NCBI RefSeq assembly: GCF_001273775.1
Contig: NZ_CP011801.1
Location: 2,520,001-2,584,000 of the forward strand
From: Nitrospira moscoviensis
Lineage (GTDB): Bacteria > Nitrospirota > Nitrospiria > Nitrospirales > Nitrospiraceae
Length of the DNA stretch: 64,000 nucleotides
Direction of reading: 5' to 3'
Numbering within the stretch: position 1 is the first letter of the stretch; the number at the start of each line of letters is the position of its first letter. The notes beneath the pieces are model-generated. The model was not told where the DNA came from. It saw nothing but the letters and a program-made list of their open reading frames with translations, and made no database searches. The position numbers and the translations under genes are program-made. Positions 17,425 to 24,012 of this stretch are shown here, one piece after another.

Positions 17425-18279
17425 TCACGCCGTGACGGCCTTCGTGACGCTCGCGCCGGTCCGCTGCAGCGCGACTTGAAACGCGTCGGCGAGCGTGGCT
17501 TTGGTGATGATGTCGTTCAGATTCACGCCCAGGTGCACGATGGTTTGGGCGATCTGCGGGCGGATGCCGCTGATGATGCAGTCGGCGCCCATCAACCGCG
17601 CGGCGGCCACCGTTTTCATCAGATGCTGGGCGACGAGCGTGTCAACGGTCGGCACGCCGGTGATGTCGATGATCGCCATGCGGGCGTTCGTCTCCACGAT
17701 GCGCTGCAGCAGGCTTTCCATGACGACCTGCGTGCGGGCGCTGTCCAGCGTGCCGATCAACGGCAGCGCGAGGATGTCGTCCCAGAGCTGCACGACCGGC
17801 GTGGACAACTCCATCAATTCTTGTTGCTGCCGAAGAATCACCCCTTCGCGGCTCTGCTGATAGACCTCCGTCGTATAGAGGCCCAGGTTGTCCAACAAGA
17901 CCGTCAGGTCCCACAGATCCTTGACCAACTGCTGCGCATCCTCCGCGCCCCGCTGCCGGATGGCGTCGAAGAGCGGCTGTTTGAGCGAAAACACGAAGGT
18001 GGCGGTTTCCGTGGGGTTGAAGCCCTGCTGCGCCCGCGACCGGGACACCTCGGCCAAAAACTCCTTGGCGGGCTTCCACACCGGAGCGGCGGTGTCCATC
18101 GTGTTCTGGATGGCCTCCGCAAAGAGGGTCAGGAATCGCCGGGACTGGTCACGGAGGTCCTGTTCCTTCAGCAGATCCCGCCGCAACGTGGCGGAGCTCA
18201 ACTGGTAGGCGATCCATTCCTTCAGGATCTGATCCTCCCGCTGGCGAATATCCATGGCGATCGAAGTCTGCTGTTGCAT
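17425..18279 (-). CDS. rsbR: Stressosome sensor RsbR
   Basis: About 284 residues from MQQQTSIAMDIRQRE, with GGGAGGACTGTC before the ATG. Residues 1-150 form the helical globin-like sensor half (REDQILKEWIAYQL, then SRRFLTLFAEAIQ). Residues about 160-275 form the STAS domain with IIDITGVPTVDTLVAQHL and ISGIRPQIAQTIVHLG, where the two Thr match the phosphorylated Thr171 and Thr205 of Bacillus RsbRA. It senses stress through the N-terminal domain and forms the stressosome with RsbS. It is first in the operon, with a CTAGG palindrome 156 bp upstream. Confidence 0.93.
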   Translation of the reverse strand: MQQQTSIAMDIRQREDQILKEWIAYQLSSATLRRDLLKEQDLRDQSRRFLTLFAEAIQNTMDTAAPVWKPAKEFLAEVSRSRAQQGFNPTETATFVFSLKQPLFDAIRQRGAEDAQQLVKDLWDLTVLLDNLGLYTTEVYQQSREGVILRQQQELMELSTPVVQLWDDILALPLIGTLDSARTQVVMESLLQRIVETNARMAIIDITGVPTVDTLVAQHLMKTVAAARLMGADCIISGIRPQIAQTIVHLGVNLNDIITKATLADAFQVALQRTGASVTKAVTA

Positions 18280-18435
18280 GACAGTCCTCCCTCTCTGAGT
18301 AAATGTGATCTTAATGGGGGATCCCTCTCTGCCGAACCCGGTCCCACTGCGCAGTGAGCGCCGGGTGCCCACGCAGAAATTTCAAAGGGATGCGATAAGC
18401 TGCGGGATTGTAGAAGATTGCCGGTGGAGCCGCGC

Positions 18436-18451
18436 CTAGGAAGACCCCTAG
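18436..18451. promoter_or_regulatory. CTAGG-N6-CCTAG palindrome, site b
   Basis: CTAGG AAGACC CCTAG, a full match. It lies 156 bp before the rsbR start and overlaps the last codon of the upstream kinase gene, so it is the likely control site of the stressosome operon. Confidence 0.6.
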
Positions 18452-21267
18452 TTTTGCGATCGTTGTGGAAATTGAAGGCTGAGTGTCGAGTTGCCGGAAG
18501 GGGCGCCTACCTGTTGCCTCAAGGGCAACAGGACGGCCGCCGTCGTACCCTTGCCCGGGGCCGATTGAATGTCGAACGAGCCGCCCATCGCGCGCATGCG
18601 CTCTTGGATACTGAAAAGCCCGAATTTGGAGGAGAGACCGCCGCTAGGTACAGCAGCAGCAGCAGCAGCAGCAGCAAGATCGAAGCCGGCGCCCTCATCA
18701 CGCACCTCGATCCGTAGATATTGCTCGTCATAGTCCATGCTGACGGTGGCCTGGCCTGTGCCGGCATGTTTCCAGGAATTGATCAGCAGCTCACGCACCG
18801 ACTGAAACAGGAGCACCGCTTGATCGTCGGGCAACTTCAGCCCCCTGCCGTCGCCATCCGGGACCAAGACCGTCACCGTGAGGTCGTGCTTCTTCATGGA
18901 CTCGCCCAGCCACTTCAGGCCGGCGGCCAGCCCCTGGTCATGCAACACGGGCGGGCTCAGTTCCGCGACCAATGTGCGCGTATATTGGAGGGCCTCCGTC
19001 AGCACGTCGTCCACCTGTTTCATCAGGTCTACACAGGCCGGAAGCGGAAAGGCGAGGCGCTTGCCTTGTCCCAGTTTCATCTTCGCCAACACCAGCATCT
19101 GCTGCAAATGATCGTGCAGTTCCGTGGCGATCCGCTTGCGCTCCCGCTGCTCGGCGAGATTCAATTCCGTCGCCAGCGCGCGCAGCCGGTCCTGAGAGTG
19201 CGTCAGCTCCGCCGTCTTGTCGTTCACGGCCTGTTCGAGTTCGACGTTCCACCGCTGCAAGCGCTCCTGCGCCTCGCGCAGCGCCGCTTCAGTCCGCTTG
19301 CGCTCACTGATATCTCTCCACGTGATCATCCCGCCCACCAATCTGCCCTGCCGGTCCCGGATCGGACCCGCGTTGCACAATAGGATGAGTTTGCTTCCAT
19401 CGGGGCGCGCCAACACCCATTCCTCATCGATGACGACCTCACCGTGCTTCGTCGCTCTGGTGAGCGGCAGATCCTCATTATGCGCAGGTGTGACGCCGTC
19501 CGCTTGAAAAATGCCCCATCGCTCGCTGTGCTGCTCGGCCGGAATCCCTTCGATGGCTTCGGCTGAACGTCCGGTCAACAGGCGACCGTAGTCGCTCACG
19601 TGGCGGATCGTGACATCCGGCGCGTCGGCGATCGTCAGCCCTTCGGGAATATATTGGAGAATCGCCTGGAGCAGCCGCCGGCCTTCTTCCGCCTCCGCTT
19701 CGGCCCGCTTGCGCTCCGTGATGTCCAGATTGACGCCGGTGAACCGTATCGGCTCCCCTACCTCGTTCCGCTCGATCCGGCCCAGCCCCGCCAGCCACCG
19801 AACGCCGCGACTGGGATGCAGGATGCGAAACTCCACATTGTAGTCCTGGCCGCCGTGTTGGAAAACCTCGCGACCGTACCGCTCCATCCGCTCGCGGTCA
19901 TCGGGGTGCACCAGCGTGAGCCACTTCTCATAGCTCACCGGTTCATCCGCTGCCAATCCGTACAACGCGCGGTATTCCGGCGACACGAAGGCCGACGGGC
20001 CGGTCGTCATCTTCCAATCCCACACACCGGAACCGCTCGCCCGCTGCGCCAACGACAAACTCTCCGTCACTTGCTTCAATGCGTCCTCGGCCCGTTTGCG
20101 CTCGGTGATATCCAGCGACACGCCGCTGAACCGCACCGGCGCGCCGGCTTCGTCATAGATGAACCGGCCGTAGAGAGACAGCCACCGAGGCTCACTGCTT
20201 TGCGGCAGACAGACACGATGCTCGACGGCAAACGGCGTTCGGCCGCGTTTGGCCTCCTCGGCGGCGGCCAACACTCGATCTACATCGTCGGGGTGCACGC
20301 GGCTCCGCCATTGCTCTATCGTATGAGGCTCATCGCCCCCGCCATATCCCTGCAACGCCGCATGACGCCGGTTCCATATCGCCCGGCCGGTGCGCAGATC
20401 GACGTCCCAACTCCCCATGTCGGCGCCTTCCAGGGTGAGCCTCACCCGCTCCTCGCTCTCACGCAGCCGGTCTTCCGCCGCCTTGTGCTCGGTGATATCC
20501 TGCACCACGCCCGTCATGCGCACGGCCTTGCCGTCTTCATCGTAGAAAAACCGGCCCGTCGCGCTCATCCAGCACACGGTCCCGTCCGGATGGATGAAGC
20601 GGTACTCGTCCTCATAGTGCGTCTCGCGGCGGGTCATCAGGTCGTCCAGCTTCCGCCAGACGCGCCCGCGGTCGTCGGGATGCAGCACGTCGGTGAAGTC
20701 CTCGACTTTACCGCCGAAGCTTCCCGGCTTCATGCCGGCCAAACGTTCGTGGGCGCCGAACCAGTCGACTTGGCCGGTGAGGATGTCCCAATCCCAGATG
20801 CCGCAGTCCGCCGCCTCGGTCGCCTCACGAAGCTGCCGCTCCGTGCGTGTCAACTTCTGGATGAGCCGCCGGTTCTCCCGCTCCTGCTCGGCCAGCCGAA
20901 CCAACGCCCCGACGGTGCTGACCAGTTCCTCTTCTTCCACCGGTTCGATGAGATAGGCGTCGGTTCCGCATTCCAATCCCTTGATTCGATCCGAAGCGGC
21001 GATGCGGACGGCGGAGGTGTGGAGGATCTTGATGTGCCGGGTCGCCGCGGCGCGCTTGAGCCGCCGGCAGACTTCGAAGCCGTCGATGTCGGGTAGATGG
21101 ACGTCGAGCACGACCACGTCGGGCTGGGTCTCCGTCGCGACGGTCAGGGCTTCTTCGCCGGTGACCGCTTCAAGAACGCGGTAGCCCTTTCCGCCGAGCA
21201 CCCTGCTCTTGACGTAGAGGGCGCCGGGATTGTCGTCGACAATCAAGACCGCCGCTATCTTGTCCAT
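18448..21267 (-). CDS. REC-PAS4-HisKA_3 histidine kinase
   Basis: 939 residues, soluble. A REC domain (about 6-122, acceptor Asp in VVVLDVHLPDIDG) is followed by four PAS/PAC units. Three of them have the linked pattern GVVQDITEHK, GVSLDITERK and GVNLDITERK. HisKA_3 ([15 protein letters not shown]) and HATPase_c (DEGAGFD, then FGLFSIQERMRAMGG) complete it. The ATPase domain holds an eight-Ala tract from a GCT microsatellite, in a region variable in this family. It is closely related to the kinases at 6720, 10939 and 28168 but lacks their C-terminal receiver. A CTAGG palindrome lies 95 bp upstream of the start. Confidence 0.92.
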   Translation of the reverse strand: MDKIAAVLIVDDNPGALYVKSRVLGGKGYRVLEAVTGEEALTVATETQPDVVVLDVHLPDIDGFEVCRRLKRAAATRHIKILHTSAVRIAASDRIKGLECGTDAYLIEPVEEEELVSTVGALVRLAEQERENRRLIQKLTRTERQLREATEAADCGIWDWDILTGQVDWFGAHERLAGMKPGSFGGKVEDFTDVLHPDDRGRVWRKLDDLMTRRETHYEDEYRFIHPDGTVCWMSATGRFFYDEDGKAVRMTGVVQDITEHKAAEDRLRESEERVRLTLEGADMGSWDVDLRTGRAIWNRRHAALQGYGGGDEPHTIEQWRSRVHPDDVDRVLAAAEEAKRGRTPFAVEHRVCLPQSSEPRWLSLYGRFIYDEAGAPVRFSGVSLDITERKRAEDALKQVTESLSLAQRASGSGVWDWKMTTGPSAFVSPEYRALYGLAADEPVSYEKWLTLVHPDDRERMERYGREVFQHGGQDYNVEFRILHPSRGVRWLAGLGRIERNEVGEPIRFTGVNLDITERKRAEAEAEEGRRLLQAILQYIPEGLTIADAPDVTIRHVSDYGRLLTGRSAEAIEGIPAEQHSERWGIFQADGVTPAHNEDLPLTRATKHGEVVIDEEWVLARPDGSKLILLCNAGPIRDRQGRLVGGMITWRDISERKRTEAALREAQERLQRWNVELEQAVNDKTAELTHSQDRLRALATELNLAEQRERKRIATELHDHLQQMLVLAKMKLGQGKRLAFPLPACVDLMKQVDDVLTEALQYTRTLVAELSPPVLHDQGLAAGLKWLGESMKKHDLTVTVLVPDGDGRGLKLPDDQAVLLFQSVRELLINSWKHAGTGQATVSMDYDEQYLRIEVRDEGAGFDLAAAAAAAAVPSGGLSSKFGLFSIQERMRAMGGSFDIQSAPGKGTTAAVLLPLRQQVGAPSGNSTLSLQFPQRSQN
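18651..18675. repeat. GCT trinucleotide tract inside kinase gene
   Basis: Eight consecutive GCT codons on the minus strand encode Ala8 between the DEGAGFDL box and the ATP lid of the kinase. Slippage would change Ala number without breaking the frame. Confidence 0.85.
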
Positions 21268-21362
21268 CTCCGAAATCGCGCCCCACCCGCCGGTAACACT
21301 GCGAGGAAAGGATGGAAAGTGTACTGCGCGGGCCAGTATAAGTAAACCCCATGAGCCAGGAA

Positions 21363-21378
21363 CTAGGAAGCTCCCCAG
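21363..21378. promoter_or_regulatory. CTAGG-N6-CCTAG palindrome, site c
   Basis: CTAGG AAGCTC CCCAG, one mismatch. It is 95 bp upstream of the REC-PAS4 kinase start and just after the end of the response-regulator gene behind it. Confidence 0.5.
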
Positions 21379-21390
21379 GCTAAGGCCGTG

Positions 21391-21813
21391 TCATCCGGCC
21401 GGCATCGCGGGGAGCGCGCGCCGTTGGAGCGCCTCGCGAACGGCTTGATCCAGGCTCGCGGCGGTAATCTTCCCTTTGGCAAGATATTGACTGGCACCCA
21501 AAGACTTGGCGCCGTGTTGGAGTCCCGGCCAAGTCAACACCGACATCATGATGACGGGCCGCTTCGGCGGGCGCTTCTCGCCGATCAATTCGCGCAGGAC
21601 GGCATAGCCCGACTGCTCGCGGCCCGACTCTTCCTTCAAGCGCAGGTCGAGCAACACGCAGTCGGGATTGAGGGATTCGGCAAGCGCCAGGCCGGCGGCG
21701 CGGTCGGGCGCTTCATGCACCTCGTAATCCGGCGAAGCCTGCTCAAGGTAACGCCGGTAGGTGTACCGGTCCGTCTCGCTGTCGTCGATGATCAAGATTT
21801 TGATGGATGGCAT
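21391..21813 (-). CDS. Single-domain response regulator
   Basis: About 140 residues from MPSIKILIIDD, with GAGGTCAGCC before the ATG; an in-frame start at 21837 is possible. A receiver only: acidic pair DDSETDRY, acceptor Asp in CVLLDLRLKEESG, and AKGKIT where most receivers have the Lys-Pro. It is paralogous to the regulator at 23143-23529 (both have TDRYTYRRYLEQAS or VDRYTFRRYLEQAS), which suggests duplication with the toxin-antitoxin cassettes now lying between them. No output domain. Confidence 0.88.
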   Translation of the reverse strand: MPSIKILIIDDSETDRYTYRRYLEQASPDYEVHEAPDRAAGLALAESLNPDCVLLDLRLKEESGREQSGYAVLRELIGEKRPPKRPVIMMSVLTWPGLQHGAKSLGASQYLAKGKITAASLDQAVREALQRRALPAMPAG

Positions 21814-21914
21814 GGCTGACCTCACAGGCGGGATCACATTCTCATACAGGGAGCATGGGAGAATCGCCTACCCGTAAGAACCCGAGCAGGATCCCCTCAC
21901 CTCGCTCTCCCCCA

Positions 21915-21950
21915 CCCCACCGCCTCCCTGATCGTCCGGTCCAGCGCCGC
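21915..21950. repeat. 36-bp response-regulator 3'-end remnant, copy R1
   Basis: CCCCACCGCCTCCCTGATCG plus TCCGGTCCAGCGCCGC. It differs at only a few positions from the 3' end of the regulator gene at 23151-23184 and from copy R2 at 22512-22547, all in the same orientation. It lies just before the MazEF-like pair. Confidence 0.8.
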
Positions 21951-21993
21951 CATGTCCGTTGCGCGACAGCGATAAAGCTGCTACCGTGTTGGC

Positions 21994-22170
21994 ATGACAC
22001 AGATTGCCAAGCAATTGGACCAAAAGCTGAGCACCTGGAGGCCGGAAGTGGCCGCTCAGGTCGAACAAATGGTGTCCGAGGTCATCGAATTGGCGGACAC
22101 CGACACGCTGGACCTTCTGCCCTCCAAAACCGTCGTCCAAGAAGTGCTCGATACACTGGATGAAAGCTAA
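21994..22170 (+). CDS. Small antitoxin-like protein paired with MazF-like toxin
   Basis: 58 residues, start MTQIAKQLDQKLSTWRPEVA, end LDTLDES. A helical acidic protein (QVEQMVSEVIELADTDTLDL) that overlaps the downstream toxin gene by 11 bp, the typical antitoxin position. It has no clear DNA-binding motif, so I call it by context and size. It would neutralise the toxin and may autoregulate the pair. Confidence 0.65.
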   Translation: MTQIAKQLDQKLSTWRPEVAAQVEQMVSEVIELADTDTLDLLPSKTVVQEVLDTLDES

Positions 22171-22477
22171 GCCGGGCGAAATCTGGCTGGCTGATCTCGG
22201 ACTGAGTGCCAAACGCCGTTCTGTTCTCGTCGTTTCTCGTCACGATCCGGATGCCCCTCGCGCCCTCATTGTTTATGTTCCCTTGACGACTCAGCATCGC
22301 GGGAGCCGTTATGAGGTTCCTGTCGGCAGTCTTCCGTTCCTTGATGCCGCCTCGGTCGTGAACGTCCAAGGTATCGGCGCGATTGTCGAACCTCGATTGG
22401 AGCGGCGGCTTGGGATTCTCCCTACCGCGGTTCTTGCGCAGGTCCGAGACGCCATCCGCTTCGCGCTCGAACTATAG
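22160..22477 (+). CDS. MazF/PemK-family toxin
   Basis: 105 residues with the PemK-like fold signature: KPGEIWLADLGLSAKRRSVLVVS at the start (the GEIW..D...RP-type opening), VYVPLTTQHRGSRYEVPV in the middle and VVNVQGIGAIVEPRLERRLG near the end. MazF proteins are sequence-specific mRNA endoribonucleases. Here the usual RP of the first loop is replaced by RR. Intact length. It lies between two copies of a 36-bp response-regulator 3'-end sequence. Confidence 0.85.
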   Translation: MKAKPGEIWLADLGLSAKRRSVLVVSRHDPDAPRALIVYVPLTTQHRGSRYEVPVGSLPFLDAASVVNVQGIGAIVEPRLERRLGILPTAVLAQVRDAIRFALEL

Positions 22478-22511
22478 CCCTCACCGTTCCTCTTCCCTAT
22501 GGGGAGAGGCG

Positions 22512-22547
22512 CCCCACCGCCGCCCTGATCGTCCGGTCCAGCGCCGC
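22512..22547. repeat. 36-bp response-regulator 3'-end remnant, copy R2
   Basis: CCCCACCGCCGCCCTGATCG plus TCCGGTCCAGCGCCGC. It lies between the MazF-like gene and the DUF433 gene. It is nearly identical to R1 and to the true gene end at 23151-23184. Confidence 0.8.
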
Positions 22548-22592
22548 GGCCGGCGCTTGAAGTTTCAGTTTCGCTGCGTTACGCTTGCCCCC

Positions 22593-22820
22593 ATGTCGTT
22601 AGAAGATCGCATTACGATCGATCCCGCCAAACGCGGCGGTAAGCCGTGCATACGAAATTTGCGTATCACCGTGTACGACGTCTTGGAGTATCTCGCCTCC
22701 GGCATGAGCGAGGCGGAAATCCTCGCGGACTTTCCCGATCTCACTTCAGAGGACATCCGAGCTTGCCTGACCTTCGCCGCTAACCGCGAGCGGAAGCTCG
22801 TTTCGCTGCCATCGCAGTGA
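22593..22820 (+). CDS. DUF433 antitoxin (VapB-like)
   Basis: 75 residues with the DUF433 pattern: ITIDPAKRGGKPCIRNLRIT, then VYDVLEYLASGMSEAEILADFPDLTSEDI (about 30-58). DUF433 proteins hold a winged helix-turn-helix and act as antitoxins to DUF5615 PIN-like toxins. The stop overlaps the ATG of such a gene by 4 bp. It is therefore the antitoxin of a second cassette. Confidence 0.88.
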   Translation: MSLEDRITIDPAKRGGKPCIRNLRITVYDVLEYLASGMSEAEILADFPDLTSEDIRACLTFAANRERKLVSLPSQ

Positions 22821-23127
22821 AGTTGCTGTTCGATCAAAATCTTTCTCATCGGCTCGTGAAGGCCCTCTGCCATGATTACCCAGGCTCTGAACACGTTCGG
22901 AATATCGGCCTGGGTGAAGCCGCGGACGAAGCCGTCTGGCGCTACGCCGCTGAGAATGGCTTCATCCTGATCAGTAAAGATGCGGACTTTCATCAGAGAA
23001 GCTTTCTATTCGGCCATCCCCCGGAAATTGCTCAACCTCGCTTATCCAGCGGCGCCTCACACTTCGCCGTCCCGATGTCGCCAAATTTGCCGCCGATCCT
23101 GAAGGGTCCTTTCTCGTGATCGATTAG
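22817..23127 (+). pseudogene. DUF5615 PIN-like toxin, C terminus frameshifted
   Basis: The first 70 residues are a normal DUF5615 start (MKLLFDQNLSHRLVKAL, HVRNIGLGEAADEAVW, ILISKDADFHQRSFLFGHPP). After HPP the frame changes and ends at 23119 with an unrelated tail. The expected continuation NCSTSLIQRRLTLRRPDV-AKFAADPEGSFLVID is present in another frame, ending at TAG 23125-23127. About 20 bases, which would encode a strand such as KVIWLRL, are missing at the junction. The DUF5615 fold is a putative ribonuclease. This copy keeps the N-terminal acidic residues but probably not a working fold. Confidence 0.75.
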
Positions 23128-23142
23128 CGCGCGCTCACCAGC

Positions 23143-23529
23143 CTACCGTCCCACCGCCCGCCTGATCGTCTGGTCCAGCGCCGCCGCGTCGGTCCGGCCC
23201 TTGATCAGATAGCCGCTCGCATGGAGCATTTCGGCGCCGCGTTGGAGGGCATCGCCTCCCAGCGAGGTCAGCATCAACACCGGCACCTTCGGGGGCGGCT
23301 CGGGGCCGACCAGTTCGTACAGCACTTCGTAGCCGGACTCGCTCTGCAGCTTGAGGTCGAGCAACACGCAGTCGGGATGAATCGCCGCCGCCAGATCCAA
23401 TCCGGTCTTGCCGTTCGCCGCTTCGTGCACTTCATAGTCGGCGGACGCCTGTTCGAGATAGCGGCGAAACGTGTACCGGTCCACTTCGTTGTCGTCGATA
23501 ATGAGCACTTTGATCGGGCGTTCAGTCAT
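23143..23529 (-). CDS. Single-domain response regulator
   Basis: 128 residues, receiver only: acidic pair DDNEVDRY, acceptor Asp in CVLLDLKLQSESG, MLTSLGG, and LIKGRTD at the Lys position. The 3' end (DQTIRRAVGR) is the sequence from which the R1 and R2 remnants derive. Probably cotranscribed with the phytochrome operon (15 bp after the previous gene), so it may receive phosphate from the phytochrome kinase. Confidence 0.9.
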   Translation of the reverse strand: MTERPIKVLIIDDNEVDRYTFRRYLEQASADYEVHEAANGKTGLDLAAAIHPDCVLLDLKLQSESGYEVLYELVGPEPPPKVPVLMLTSLGGDALQRGAEMLHASGYLIKGRTDAAALDQTIRRAVGR

Positions 23530-23544
23530 GGCGCACGCTCTCTT

Positions 23545-24009
23545 TCACCGGACTTCCGCTCTGCCCCGGGGGGGTAACAACATGGCCTTCTCCCAATACT
23601 CGGTGAACGTGCGGAGCGCCGCTTCGAATTGCGAGAAGTTCACCGATTTGACCATGTAGCCGTTGGCGCCTTGCTCGTAGCAGTAGGTCACATCTTTCGG
23701 GCTGGACGACGTGCTGAAGACGACGACGGGGATCGACCGCAACAGCGGATCGCGTTTGATGTGGGCGAGCACTTCGCGCCCGTCCGTGCCGGGCAGGTTC
23801 AAGTCCAGCAAGATGACCGAGGGACGATTCTGTGCCGGCGCCGATGAGACGTCATGAGTGAGCCGATCCAAACAGGCCAGCACTTCCTCTCCGTCGCGGC
23901 ACCGTATGAGCGCCGCCGCCGTGGCCCGGTTGAGCACGCGCGCGAGCGCGGTGAAATCTTCGTCGTTGTCTTCGACGACCAGAATGCGTTCCATGCGACG
24001 CGGTTCCAT
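23545..24009 (-). CDS. Rcp1-type response regulator of the phytochrome operon
   Basis: 154 residues, receiver only: VVEDNDEDF, acceptor Asp in VILLDLNLPGTDG, FSTSSSPKD and MVKSVNF. The helix TFTEYWEKAMLLPP at the end matches Rcp1-like partners of phytochromes. It starts 3 bp after the phytochrome stop (GAGGTG Shine-Dalgarno), so it is the direct phosphate acceptor by context. No output domain. Confidence 0.92.
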   Translation of the reverse strand: MEPRRMERILVVEDNDEDFTALARVLNRATAAALIRCRDGEEVLACLDRLTHDVSSAPAQNRPSVILLDLNLPGTDGREVLAHIKRDPLLRSIPVVVFSTSSSPKDVTYCYEQGANGYMVKSVNFSQFEAALRTFTEYWEKAMLLPPRGRAEVR

Positions 24010-24012
24010 GCG

